Positions 27,593 through 39,457 of a stretch of 64,000 bases of DNA are shown one piece after another (the first letter of the stretch is position 1; every line of letters starts with the position of its first letter). This DNA is from Solea solea (Eukaryota; Chordata; Actinopteri; Pleuronectiformes; Soleidae). The notes under the pieces are model-generated. The model saw only the letters and a list, made by a program, of their open reading frames with translations, was not told the origin of the DNA and did no database searches. Where the stretch lies: positions 22,491,964 to 22,555,963 of the forward strand of contig NC_081149.1 in NCBI RefSeq assembly GCF_958295425.1, read 5' to 3'. The position numbers were made by a program, and so were the translations under genes.

Positions 27593-27703
27593 CACATACA
27601 TACATACATACATATACACACACACATACATATATATACATATATATATACACACACACACACACACATATACACACATATATATATATATATATACACA
27701 TAC

Positions 27704-27742
<39 letters not shown>
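27493..27742. repeat. Composite TA / CA / TACA tandem array
   Basis: About 250 bases of alternating pyrimidine-purine DNA are made of TA, CA and TACA blocks. Apparent reading frames of Tyr/Ile/His/Thr across it come only from the repeat. Confidence 0.9.
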
Positions 27743-27743
<1 letters not shown>

Positions 27744-29484
27744 CTTCAAATACATGACACAAAATTGCACTAAAATAGATAAACATAACACTAAAAATAA
27801 AACCACAGGCTGCTGTAGGCAACTGAAAATGTCAGAGAGGGTTTAATTTTGAAGTTACTTCATGCTAACATAATCTTTTAAAAAAAAGTATATGTAAACT
27901 GCACAACATTATATACCATATTATACATATTGATTTATTTAAAATTCTTTCCAGTTTGACAGTGATAGAGGTCACAGCAGAGGGAGTGCACAACACTGTG
28001 TCCCATACAGGAACACTTATGTAAGGTCTGCATGTTTACAGCCTCTCTCCCTCTATACACTGTCTATACACTATGGGTGGGTGTTTTTTTCCAATATGAT
28101 TTACGTTCACTTAGCAGAGGCAAAACAAGCTCAAACGAAGTTTAACTAGATTCTCATAGTCAACACAGTTACACACCTTTAAAAAGCCACCATAAACTGC
28201 GGTCGGTCTTATCTGATTTAAAGTAATCCACTTAAAACCCTGCATGGATTTACAAATGGTTATCACTAGTCACTTAAGTCATTCAAAGCAAAACATTTCC
28301 ATTTTTACTTTGTTGGTTGCAAATATTTCCTGGTCAACTTGAATGTAATATTATAGCATCTTAATTTAGAGGATTCAGAGTATGTTCACCTTTTTTTGAC
28401 AGACAAAACTATTTAACAATGCTTTCATTACTTGTTTAAAGTATGTTAATCCACCACAGCATGAAAAAAAGAATCCTAACAATCCTGGGTTTTTCTAGGA
28501 TTATCCGTCTCTGTTAAGTGGGCTGTGGTGCAACAAAAACACAGGGAGAGAATCTTCTTCGTTACTCATGGTCTCAGAACTTCTACAGCGGTTCGTCACC
28601 TCATCCCCTTTCCACCATATCACTGACTGACTCCACCCATCTCAACCACTGCAACCCTAACCCTAGTGAACAAGGTGTGTTATATACATCATAGTTCCTG
28701 ATCTAAAACAGAATAAAACCTTTATCATGAAGTAGACAATTAAATGAACAATTTCACTTCTTTGCTTTACAGCCACTACGACACCATGTGGCCCATATAT
28801 AAAGATGTACATTTTGTTGAAATAAACCGTGAACTACAATAAGTGTTTTTAATGTTCAATCAACCCATAACGATACAACTATCAAGGTATGAAGATAGAA
28901 AAAGTAACTCAACCAACAAAAGAAGTTTAAAACCACATTAATGATGAGTTGAATGGGGTCTTTTTGAAAAAGACCACAGAAATTCACTGGTGAACCTCGA
29001 CATTAAAGCTGAATAGTGGTTTAAATAAGTCCATGAAGAATGAATGAACCAACATATTCATCGGTTACATCCACTTACAGGTTTACATGATGTGGCTGAT
29101 TGGTGTGCTCATGGAAATTGGTAAATAAGTTTTAAATGTCATAATAATACATATTTTGCTTTAATAGAGCTGAGGTTACAGTTACAGTCATCCAACTTTT
29201 AGTTTGATCGGAGCATACGAGTTAACATGTTTATTATACACATTGTTATAAGACAAACAGACAGTGATATTAGAGGGTGATTGGTTGATGCCAATTTTTA
29301 GATGCAGTCCATAACCATTAGCTTATACTGTATATGATACATTATTTTTTAATAGATATAATATGTTTGGCCTTTTTCCTTTTTTTCTCCTCCATCTGAT
29401 AAAATATTGCCATTTAATATTAACAAATGATACATAAAATTGCTCCACTGAAACACACATATTATATATGTGTATTTAAGTGGC

Positions 29485-29528
29485 TGGAGAACATGAGTGT
29501 TGTTATTGAACAACACTCATGTTCTCCA
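29485..29528. repeat. Perfect 20-bp inverted repeat with 4-nt loop
   Basis: Arm one (29485-29504) is TGGAGAACATGAGTGTTGTT, the loop is ATTG (29505-29508), and arm two (29509-29528) is its exact reverse complement. Pairing stops at both flanks (C at 29484 against T at 29529). Confidence 0.95.
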
Positions 29529-30382
29529 TCTCCAATCTGCATTTGGTACCTGCACTGTGGTGCACTTACACACTCTGAATATATATTGAATCCATTAAAT
29601 GTTAAACAAATTGAACAGATCCGTTTTTTTCAGATCACCTCTGCTACCTCATTGACTTCTATGCTACAACTATCATTCATTTATTATTCGAAGTTATATC
29701 GACATCTGCTGTGACATGAAAGGGCAGAACATTATGTTTATTTCACTACAGACGAGACCAAACAAAATCTGCAGTTGGGGGCAGGGAAGAAATGTAAATA
29801 TACACTGCGTATCGTATTGGTTATCGACCCAAGCACTCCCGATATATCGGCAAAACTCCCATATTGTGTATCCTTAACACTACATGGCAATTATAGTCTC
29901 AGATCCAACCTTACTTTTAATATATATACAGAGAGAAATAGCTGTTGTTGCACTAATAAAGATTATTATGTGACATAAATGAACTGACAGGACGTTATAT
30001 TATTAGTGTGTCAGTTAAGCTAGCAAGACTTTTCAACAGTTGGACGTGTGGACACCGTGATACGGCCATGTTGTTCTGCTGTGACGATACACACACTCAC
30101 AATCACACTCACACCAAAGCCGCATAAGATAGAAATAATCGGTCAGTGTCAAAATGTTTGCTCTTTATCTGCCGGCGGCTCGTCCCCTCCATGAACAGCC
30201 GTCACATATGACTTTCCCCCTCCTTCTCCTTCACCTCCTCCTCCTACTTCTAACCGCTTCCCGCCGCCTCCTCTTCTCATACTCAAACTCAAAACATAAA
30301 AGCGTAACACTTCCATGAACACTATTCATTTAAAAGACGACACATGTGAATTAAAGTGATGCTGAGAGTTGTTATTTCTTAC

Positions 30383-30470
30383 CTTGCTGTTTCTCTGGAG
30401 TTGATCTTGACCTCGCAGACCAACTTAGTACTTCCGCTTTGGTGCCGAAGATTAAAAAAAAAAAACACAC
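30383..30470 (-). other. txn2: Probable txn2 non-coding exon 1
   Basis: A strong donor on the minus strand (ACAGCAAG then gtaagaaa, GT at 30382-30381) ends a short leader. It splices in a sensible way to the acceptor that abuts the ATG at 26612. An ETS-type site lies at 30436-30430. The 5' end is uncertain. Confidence 0.55.
30430..30436 (-). promoter_or_regulatory. ETS/GABP-type site (CGGAAGT) at the txn2 promoter
   Basis: CGGAAGT on the minus strand lies about 50 bases upstream of the exon 1 donor. GABP (NRF-2) sites of this form are common at start sites of nuclear genes for mitochondrial proteins. Binding is inferred. Confidence 0.45.
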
Positions 30471-30628
30471 ACACACACAGAGAAAGAGACGGAGCGGCTT
30501 TTATCGCTCTGTACTGTGAGCAGCGACACCACCAGGCCTGGCAGGGAAACACAGCGTGGCACCAGAAGCTAAGGTCCTGTAACTGGCCACCATCTCAAGT
30601 CTATTGCAATATTACTTAAATTATATAA

Positions 30629-30639
30629 TATCATATATA

Positions 30640-30696
<57 letters not shown>
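30629..30696. repeat. (TA)n microsatellite
   Basis: A nearly pure TA run of about 60 bases. Confidence 0.9.
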
Positions 30697-30865
30697 TCTT
30701 CACACTGATATTGCACTTCAGTGCCATTTATCCCTGTGCAATAGTCCAATTATGTGCAATAACTAGTAGCATAAATCACTTTTGTAAATATAATCCATAT
30801 TTTCTTTACAGTATTTAGTTCCTCTACATATCTAAATACATAGTGTTGATGTAAATTGCATATCT

Positions 30866-30976
30866 TATTTAATTTAATTTAATTTAATTTAATTTAATTT
30901 AATTTAATTTAATTTAATTTAATTTAATTTAATTTAATTTAATTTAATTTAATTTTATTTTATTTTATTTTATTAT
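30866..30976 (+). repeat. (AATTT)n pentanucleotide array
   Basis: About 18 AATTT units drift at the right end into ATTTT units (from about 30950). Confidence 0.9.
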
Positions 30977-30984
30977 TTGTTTCT

Positions 30985-31147
30985 TTAGGTAACCTAAGCC
31001 ATTCTGTTCTGTCCTTTGTAATCATGTATGCTACTGCACAAGTGAATTCCCCCGTTGTGGGATCAATAAAGTACAATCTAATCTAATCTAATCTAATCTA
31101 ATCTAATCTAATCTAATCTAATCTAATCTAATCTAATCTAATCTAAT
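30985..31147 (+). mobile_element. LINE-like 3' tail with (AATCT)n array
   Basis: The segment 'gaattcccccgttgtgggat' followed by 'caataaagtac' is the typical 3' end of fish non-LTR retrotransposon copies. It runs straight into about 15 units of a CTAAT/AATCT pentamer (31073-31147). Confidence 0.6.
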
Positions 31148-32200
31148 TCAAAAATCCTTAAATTAAATAAAGAGTTACATGTATTTGCCTCCTTCCCTGA
31201 ACACATTATGGAATTTACCACAGATAATAAATCAAGACTATACTCTACCAGACCAGGGTTCTGTTATACAGTAGTTAATGTGTTTTATGTAAGTAACCTA
31301 AACTTGTTTGGTTAATGTAGTTATATGTAAGAGAAATATGTTATATTAAGTCATAAAATGGCCATTGTTTTTAGCTGAAACTCTGGTGTTGTTTAGATTT
31401 GGTCAACCAATAACACAACTTAGACTCTAGACCAGAGAAGAAGGAAAAAAACAAGTTTGTTTGCAGTGGAGATGCATTAAAATATAAATATATCATCTTA
31501 AAGCAGAGAGCAAGTTGAAGACAGTTATGCAGGTGTGGATCATTCTCTCCAAAGAAGCAATCGTTTCAGACAAGGTTGCTTAATACTTTCACTCAACCTC
31601 CCTCCCTCCCTCCCTCCCTCTCTCACACACACTTTTACACACACAGATACATTAGTAAGTGACTAGTTTATTACTAACTACAAAACAAGTAAAGCAATAT
31701 TGAATAAAAATAAGATTATAGTGTTCAATGGAAGTTTAATCTAAAGAAACAGACCAGGTCTAGTGTTTGGTTTGACCAGAAACGCATTAAAATTGAACTT
31801 AGACACTGCCCTTACAGCCAGCAGTATGTCATTTCAGACATCTAACAAACCCAAAAGCTCTGTTGTCTTAATCAATTTTGTATTTGCGTTATTATTCATA
31901 GTCATAAAAACTTTATTGAAATTCACAAGAGCATCCATAGCAGCATAAAATAGGAGATAATGTACTGCATGATTAATTAAATATGATTCATACAGGATAT
32001 CCCACCTGCTGTTTACTGAGCCTGGATGATTATGTGTGTAAAAATATTTTAAAAAGCAGTGAGTTGTGTGTGCGGCTCCAGGGTTTTGAAATAAACTATT
32101 GACATCTTTGCGCTCATGCTTATATTTTATGGATGGACTGAGACTTTCATGTCCAAGAGAGCAGTGGGATGAAAGAGAGCAGGTGGGTGGTATGGAATAG
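31148..32200. other. Intergenic, no gene seen
   Basis: AT-rich DNA with a (CCCT)n run at 31599-31623. No recognisable coding content. Confidence 0.5.
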
Positions 32201-32209
32201 AGACATGTG

Positions 32210-32347
32210 TCATCTCTGGCTCAGCGAGAAAAAGTCAGACTGGACAAGACACTGGACTGAGAAGCGACACGGAGGGAAAGGAAAAAGGGTTTTGAAGAAC
32301 AACGATGTTTTGGTTAAATGAAAATCCAGGATGAGGAATGGTGGAAG
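32210..32347 (+). other. Possible non-coding exon 1 of the uncharacterised gene
   Basis: A consensus donor (GGAAG then gtgagtc, GT at 32348-32349) precedes an acceptor with a T-rich tract at 32608-32609, which would join a leader to the coding exon. This is inference from splice-site strength only. The start is arbitrary. Confidence 0.3.
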
Positions 32348-32719
32348 GTGAGTCTGATCTTCGAGGTATTTCTACTATGACGTATTGGAATTGTCATGAC
32401 GACCACAAGGATCCAGGATGAGGAGTCAGTGTTGTTTGACTCCTACATACATGTGTATTCTGCTGTCTCATTTCTGCCCATCTTCTGAAGCTTTTAATTA
32501 TTTTTGCCACATTTTTCTCATTGAAAAACAATCCACAGTTTTTAGAGGAAAGAAACAGCAAAGATGGTTTCTTCTACATATTCAGAAGAATACTTTTTGA
32601 TCATTTTAGACTTTGGACTGTTGTGGATTTGTATTTGACATTTCTGAACTGGTGATGGACACATTTCTGGACGCTGGAAAACATCCGAGTCACATTTTGT
32701 GAGGTTTTAAAATAACAAA

Positions 32720-33661
32720 ATGGATGAACGTTTTGAGAGGAGAGTAGGAGTTTCGGCACCCCCTTCCGCTCTTCGACCTCCTCCTCTGTTCCGCAGCATA
32801 GAATCGTCCGGTCTCTGTAGCAGAGCACCCCCACACCGACGACTCCGCTCTATATTCGGCAGATCTAGAGCTGTGTTGCCTGCAAACACACACAACACTC
32901 AAGCTTCCGACATACACACCTTTACAGATATACTGACAGGAAACCATGCTTCCACGTGTCTGTACCCACTGAGGTGCAATGGTGCACTTTCAGAGGATAT
33001 TCAGTCCAATAAAGTGCTGAATACATTTGAGCCTGAAATGGATTCGGATCTGCAAAGAACAGCTGTGTTGACTTCAGGAGTCTTTGCAAATACATCATCT
33101 TTCAACTCACCGGGTCCTCAGGTGCAAAGTGGGAAGCAAGACGGACTGCGGTTTTCTCCCCTCTCTCCAAGTCCAAGAGTCAACAGCAGAAACAAAGGCA
33201 GACAGAGAAGGTTGGTGACTCCACTTCAGACATCTGACGAGCCTGTGATCAAAGCAAAGCAGCATCAAAAGAGAGGAAAGAAGGTGGACTGTGCAACAAA
33301 ATATGTGGCACCACCATCACTAAGTAAAAAAGACGAGGATGCCAGGCTCTGTGAATGGCTACAAAGTCTGGGCATTGCAGAGAGCAAGGAGTCTGAGAAC
33401 TCCATCACCACAAACAACCAGCGACGGCTATTTGTATCCAGGTGCAGCGCGAAATCCAGAGAGACAGACGCGGCAGTGAGCCACAGGAGAGACAGACGCC
33501 CCCATTTCCTACCTCCCATCTATCAGTCAGGCTCCCTCCTGCAAGTGCCCCTCCTACTTCCAGAAAACTCCCCCCCGCCCTCACCCTGCTCCTACCCAGA
33601 TGCTCTCATCCGTCCACTACCTGTGCCGCCACTGCAGCCGGGCTCATCGAGGAGGAAGTGA
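32720..33661 (+). CDS. Uncharacterised 313-residue basic protein, single coding exon
   Basis: I do not recognise this protein. The frame is open for 313 codons with a favourable start context (A at -3, G at +4), in DNA less AT-rich than its flanks, and ends with TGA. It is rich in Arg, Ser and Pro, has no signal peptide or membrane segment, and is probably largely disordered. The N-terminus (about residues 1-50) is Arg/Pro-rich. The middle carries basic clusters such as RNKGRQRR and KQHQKRGKK. A short stretch around residues 205-222 (DEDARLCEWLQSLGI) looks helical and is the best candidate for a conserved motif. The tail has PxxP-type segments (RPLPVPPLQP). A short upstream reading frame starts at 32656. 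A possible polyadenylation signal is at 34850-34855. It could be a teleost-specific or fast-evolving gene. Chance alone is unlikely at this length but not excluded. Confidence 0.6.
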   Translation: MDERFERRVGVSAPPSALRPPPLFRSIESSGLCSRAPPHRRLRSIFGRSRAVLPANTHNTQASDIHTFTDILTGNHASTCLYPLRCNGALSEDIQSNKVLNTFEPEMDSDLQRTAVLTSGVFANTSSFNSPGPQVQSGKQDGLRFSPLSPSPRVNSRNKGRQRRLVTPLQTSDEPVIKAKQHQKRGKKVDCATKYVAPPSLSKKDEDARLCEWLQSLGIAESKESENSITTNNQRRLFVSRCSAKSRETDAAVSHRRDRRPHFLPPIYQSGSLLQVPLLLPENSPPPSPCSYPDALIRPLPVPPLQPGSSRRK

Positions 33662-33779
33662 GATGTTGGGAAGCTAGTGAAGGGGCGACCGCTCACTTCC
33701 TCAGGTCTGATCACTCTGGTTTGCCATGATACGATTTCTGATGTTAGATTACAAAACACAATAGAATAGAAAATTTTAG

Positions 33780-34112
33780 TTACAATGAGTGATATCTAAG
33801 GGTAAGACTGCAGATTGCAGCTCCCTTCTCTTTGTCCCAAGCGCATCAGGCAACTACGGTGGCCTTTGCATACCAGAAAGTATGTGAAGTGTCCCGTGTC
33901 TCTCTTGGTTTATTCTTCGGGTTTATTGTAGGTGGAGCTGTCCTTCATTTGCATAGGAAGCTTCTGTTTGTATGCACAGGCTTCTGTAGAAACAGCCTCC
34001 AGAAAACTGGACTTGCCCACAGTTCTTTTTATTTTTACATAATTACACACTTGTACAAAAGAGACCTGTGGGATATATATTACATTTCTGCCATCCTAAA
34101 GGTTACACACTG
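33780..34112 (+). mobile_element. Probable dispersed repeat
   Basis: The segment beginning near 'gattgcagctcccttctctt' and ending 'ttacacactggtcctttaa' resembles an interspersed repeat often met in fish genomes. The 170-codon frame crossing it begins with TTG and has no protein-like features. Ends and family are uncertain. Confidence 0.4.
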
Positions 34113-34429
34113 GTCCTTTAATGTCATGGATCTTAAATACACCTGTTCAAAACTCTTTCCACATTTTCTTTCCATTGACAATGAACATGAACGCTTTTTA
34201 AAATATACTTGTACTTTTATTCTTTGTGCCATTATTGGACCATGTCATGTGAAGACATGCATCAATGTCAAAAGGGGAACAGGGAACCACTGCTCAGATC
34301 ATGTATACATAAAGGATGAATACATGAATTTCGGTATTTGGTAATTTGTCAATATTTTTTGTACATCTTGTGCAGCCCTAATGGAGGGAAAATGCATTTT
34401 GTTATTTTGTTGTCGCTGATGTATTATTA

Positions 34430-34800
34430 AGCCTCTGTTTGGTCTTTGTGAACAGAAACAATGTATCATTATTTGGATGCTGTGTCCTTCATATGAAACC
34501 GGGCTCTGTGAAGCAAAACTATCAGACCAGACAGAGGGAGTGTTTGTGTGTATACAGCAGCCACGCAGGGGTAGGAAGTGTTTATTGACTGGATTTTTTT
34601 TTTTTTAAAGCATTCTGAGAATTTACTTCAGAAACTTTTTGTTGGTGCATATTTGTGTTTTCAGTCATACGCCAACCTGTTTGTGGCCGTGTCGCTTTAC
34701 TAGAGCAATGTTCCTGTTCTCTCATTAAATTAAATTTAATAAAATCACTTCCTGTGTGCGGTACGTGAATGTCGCAGGGCAACACCAGGTCTAAACACAA
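34430..34800 (+). repeat. Dispersed repeat copy A
   Basis: It shares 'tgtttggtctt', 'gaacag', 'tttgtgttttcagtca' and the following 'ctgtttg' region, in the same order, with 45655-45800 in ccn1-like intron 4. The shared order points to a common repeat of unknown type. Confidence 0.4.
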
Positions 34801-35130
34801 CTATAATGAGATGTTTATGTATGAAAGTTTTAAACTGACCAGTGTTTTAAATAAAAGTAACATTGTTCACTTTAATAGTATCTTAAATGCTAGTAAGTTA
34901 AAATTCAAATTGATTTAAATGAAAATATTTGGAAAATGATTGATGTTAATGAAGTATTAATTCAATATGGTAGTAAATTAAGTTGTATTTTTAGAGTGAA
35001 TGAAATTAGTAAAATAATCAAATGTCGAGAGACATCTTCATTTCAGGCCCACGGTTTGTTTGTTCTTTCATTTTTTGTCATACTCTAATTTTTCCAGGAG
35101 AGGGCGATGTCATTTGAACAGACAGCAGGT

Positions 35131-35165
<35 letters not shown>

Positions 35166-35944
35166 TGGGGGGGATTGAGGGTGGTTTATTAGACTGTAGC
35201 CGTTGGGGCCTGAACAGAGCGGCGCTCTGTGTCCATGCTGAGGTGGGATCTGTGTGTCAGGACCAGAACACACAAGCCTCAGTCCTTCTTACCGCTCGCC
35301 TCGCATTCCCCTCCTGCACATGTTTACCCTCAAACGCAGCCCAAACTGTTTGTCAGTGAGGCTCTTTTTTTTCAAGGCAGCTCGCCTCCACCTCCCCAGC
35401 CCTTCTTCCGCCAAATAAACATTGCACCGGAAATTACAGGGATATCTGGGATTTTTGTGGGGTCCCGGTGGAAAGGAGGAGAAGGTTGGAACAAGAGGGC
35501 TCTCTGTGACACCTCGGAGGTGAAGGGAGGGCGAAGACGCAAGGAGGGAGGGAGGATCGAGAGGGGAGGGCGTGACCTTGCCTCGGTTGGTCGGTGGGCA
35601 CCATTAGTAAGATGCATATTCACTGACAAACAGGTACAGGTGACCCACTTTCGTTCGACCCCATCAGGAGACCCGGGGTCCGTGCTAAGCCTGACCTCTC
35701 TTGTCACCATAGCAGCTGAGTATAGGGGGTAAAGGTCAAAGGAAAATGATCCCCTGTGACGCAGAGCAGGCTGTTCTGCATGTCTCCTCGCCCGATAACA
35801 ACTTCTACAAGTGCTGCACCTGATCGTTCATCTCTCCTGGCCGTTGACTCCCACTCCTCACTTGTCTACAGTTGGGAATACAAAAGCCATTGATGGAGTG
35901 GAGGTTTCATGAGAGCCCAGGCCGACAGAGCACACATTAATGGC

Positions 35945-35980
<36 letters not shown>

Positions 35981-37594
35981 CTTTACGTACACAGGACACT
36001 CCCTCCCGCCTTTGTGTGAGAGTTTAGCGAATTAGACGGAAAGGATCCGCACGCCTTAGAACTTCCACTGAAAGGGCTTCTTTTTTTGAGCAAAACCAAC
36101 TCTTCCTCAGACAATTGATAAACTCACATCATCAAATCTACAAGAAAACCTCACCTACTACTTCTACCTTACCTTTAAAGTCTTTTATTTATTATTATTT
36201 GATTGCGATTTTAAGTTGCAATGTCCTTTTACGGTTTTATTTTCCTGTTTTAAAACTTAATCCCGGTTGAAACAGCCTTAAAATGGTGTGATCTGCAATG
36301 TCCTGCAGTGACCTAGCCGTTTTAACAGTGTCTCTACTCACTCCCCGTAAACGCAGACGTCTTCGTTTGCTTATAAAAGCCTGGTGTCGTTCTGTATCAC
36401 CGTAGTTATTTAAACCTTGTATTTGTCTCAGTTTGTGAAACTGTATCCTCAGTGACTTCTAGCTCCCCTCACATGTCCCTCTGCTAGTCTCTCATCTTTT
36501 TTTAAATGTTGTGCCGCCATTCTTTCTTCTATTACCGTTGGCCTGTAATCGGCGCATTCTGAATGACTGTTCCTTCTGTTGATTATAGCGCAAATAAATG
36601 CATATACTGTATATAGAGTATATGTATATGGGGAAAACTAAGTAATTGTACAAATAAACATTTTAATGAATGCCTTTTACCATTTGTTATTGAGGGTATG
36701 AACGTCTAAAGAGGTCTTTGCTCTGACTAAAGTGAGTAATGAATGATGAATTTGAAGCCAGTGTCAACTTGAGAACATGTAACAGAGCAAATGGGTTTGC
36801 ACGAGTATGGGATGGCACACGTGATAGCTCTATGATTACACACCAGTGAGGACATTTTGGCTGATCCTCATGTGTTGTTTTAAAGGTTAAGACTTGGTTT
36901 CAGGGTTAAGCGTTTAGTTGTGATGGTTAAGGTTAGGGTAAGGGTCTAGGGATTGTTATGTCTTTGAGTGTCATCGCTATAAATGCTGCACAAACGTGTG
37001 TGTGTGTGTGTGTTCCTCCATCTTTCTCTCTCACCCAGCACCACTCATACCGATCTATGTTTCAGTGTTTGGGAAGTCAACAGTAGAGTTCCTGTTCTTA
37101 GTTTAAAAATAACTTTAGGACTAAAATTCCTTGCTCCCCCCCGCGCTGCCCCCCACCTCCTCTCAATCTTTCTTAATGGTGCGCTCCTAAATTCTCTCTT
37201 TGCTTGTTTTTCTTCCCCCCAATTTCCATGTTTTGGAACAGACTGTGCACCCTGTGTGTGTGTTTTCTTTTTGTCTATACGTACCTGTGCGAGCGCACAC
37301 ACACACACACACACACACACAAAAACACTTGCATTTAAAAGACAAACAAAAACGCATTCCATTTTCAGAAAGAACATGATGTTGTCCTACTGTATCCTAG
37401 TGAAGCTCCCTGCAGGACAATATTGCAAATAGCTGATTAAGAAACAGCAATAAAATGCTGTACCACAGCACCATCATCATGCTGCAGTTGAGCAGATCTA
37501 ATGACCTGTGCGCTTGCCATCTCAGTTTAGGACACATTAGCGTGCCAAAATCTGCTCATAGTTGCTCATAAAAAGTTGAGCTGATGCTTATAGA

Positions 37595-38106
37595 CAGGGG
37601 TGTCAAACTCAAATGACCTGGGGGCCAATGAGCATCTAGTCTGGTCAAGAGGGGGCCTGGTCTAGAGGAAAACAACAGAGAAAAAAACAACTGCTCAGTA
37701 GTGGGTGGGAAATATGAGCTGAAAATGATAGCACTGTTCCATCATGATAGAACAATAAAGATATTCAAGATGATATTTCGCAGAATTTCAAAGTAAAAGT
37801 GCTTGTTTTGATATGTAACGGTGTATACCTCACCATCATAACATATTTGTGATGCAAAATAAATCAATAAATCTAAAATTAAGCAAAAAAACTGTCAATA
37901 AGAACATCAGAAAATCTAATATATGTAATTTCATGTTAATATTTAGTATTATATTCTGTCTATATTCTATCACCACAGCCACATGAGCTATGTTTAAAGG
38001 AAGGTTGTGGGCCAAGTTTTCATAGTAGCATGATATTAAGTGATGGGCCACATGTAATCGATTGGGGGCCACATGTGACCCACGGGCCGACAGTTTGACA
38101 CCTCTG
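37595..38106. mobile_element. Non-autonomous hAT-type DNA transposon, 512 bp
   Basis: The left end is CAGGGGTGTCAAACTC. The right end, read in reverse, is CAGAGGTGTCAAACTG, so 14 of 16 bases match. The flanks are CTTATAGA (37587-37594) and CTTATGGA (38107-38114), an 8-bp duplication with one mismatch. Eight-base duplications and CAG-starting ends are typical of hAT elements. There is no transposase frame. The interior aligns with the element at 56041-56678. Confidence 0.85.
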
Positions 38107-39417
38107 CTTATGGAGATAGGATATCATTCAACAGTGAATGTTGAGCAGCAAAGTCGTAATACTGTACCCTCTACCTGCGGAAAATGACACTTCCCTTTTC
38201 TATTCGCTACCACCCCAATTTGAATGAATTCCCTCAGTGAACATTTACATAACACAACTGCTGGTGGAGGAAGCTTTGAACTATCAAAGTCATCATAAAT
38301 CTTCACAAATGATGATCCATTTTTTTTAAATGCATTATTGGAATTCCATATATGCAGCTCTAAAATGTTCTCAAATGACATAAAGCTAATAATTGCTACT
38401 GAAAATGAGTCCAACAGAGAAACCTTTGAGGCCATGAGAAGAGCTGCTGATCTTGTGAGGCCTCTTTTTGTAAAGTATATGTGTGGACTTAAGGATATTT
38501 AGATAATGACATGACCTATTGTCACCCCTCCCTAAGAGTTTTATGATTTATACACGAGAGAGACATGAGTCCTCATTCCTCCTCTCCTTTTCCTTTCATT
38601 TTACCTCCTCAATTGTGACGTGGCGTAAGTTGTATTCGGCCCATATTATAAGCATGTACGAGAAATGATAATAACAATTATAGCAAAACAAGTTGGTCAC
38701 AAAAAAAGACACCTGCATATTCATATTCATGTGTTGTGTAGTGTCTGAAGAGTGGGAGTTGTGGCAGCAGGTGTGGCAGAAGCTTTCCTAAACAAACACT
38801 CCACACCTGTCTTCCTCTCACTCTCCCCCCTCCACTTCCACTCCACTCATGTGTTGGATAAACACACTCTTTCACACAGACTCACAAAGCTCTCCTTACT
38901 GTGAAACCTGCACGTTTCTGCTTGACTCATAATGTTGTGTTCTTTGTGGCATAATATCAGGAATGAAAGGGGAGTCATTGTATTATCCTCTTTTTTCTTT
39001 AAACCGCTCGCTCGCCGTAAAACACCGGTTGTCTCGCTTTTATTTCCACAGACTTGTTTTCGAAGGTCTCGTCTGTTGCTCACCTGCCATACACCCCCCC
39101 CCCCCCACCACTGCCGCCACCCCCACCCACCTACGCAACTCCAACCGTTCCTTTGACTTTTTAATGGAAGGTTGTTTTTCTTCCAGTGACCTCTTAAAGC
39201 GGACTCGAGTTAACGTCCAGCGTCAGCTCCGAATGTCAAAGGTCACGACACAGGGCAAGTGTTAGCGTCTGATGAATGCCTGGACTTTGGTGTGTTGGAA
39301 AAATCATCATGTTTGTTTGTTATGTCTAGGGTGGAAGCCACTGAGGCCAGAGTGAAAATGACACATTTGTTGATGAGTCCATGGAACTCGAATATGAAAA
39401 CAACAAAAACATTCCAC

Positions 39418-39457
<40 letters not shown>

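Larger units (their letters stand above)
26613..30382 (-). other. txn2 intron 1
   Basis: This 3.8-kb interval lies between the probable leader exon and the ATG exon. It holds one dispersed fish repeat, a long TA/CA composite array and a perfect hairpin, each listed separately. No protein-coding exon was seen. Confidence 0.6.

Noticed and set aside
27450..27846. Overlapping 76-125 residue frames on both strands made of Tyr, Ile, His, Thr, Cys and Val
   Set aside because: They are translations of the TA/CA tandem array and have no composition outside it.
31073..31147. Regular short repeats considered as a CRISPR-like array
   Set aside because: Units are five bases with no spacers, in a vertebrate genome.
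33832..34344. 170-codon plus-strand frame after the uncharacterised ORF
   Set aside because: It begins with TTG, overlaps a probable dispersed repeat, and shows no domain, membrane segment or conserved motif.
35229..35732. 167-codon plus-strand frame and a 112-codon minus-strand frame in a GC-rich block
   Set aside because: Both strands are open because of base composition, and neither product resembles a known protein or has flanking splice sites I trust.
36925..36955. Telomere-like 'ggttagggtaaggg' and, at 28650, 'aaccctaaccctag'
   Set aside because: Only one or two units are present, so there is no tandem array.
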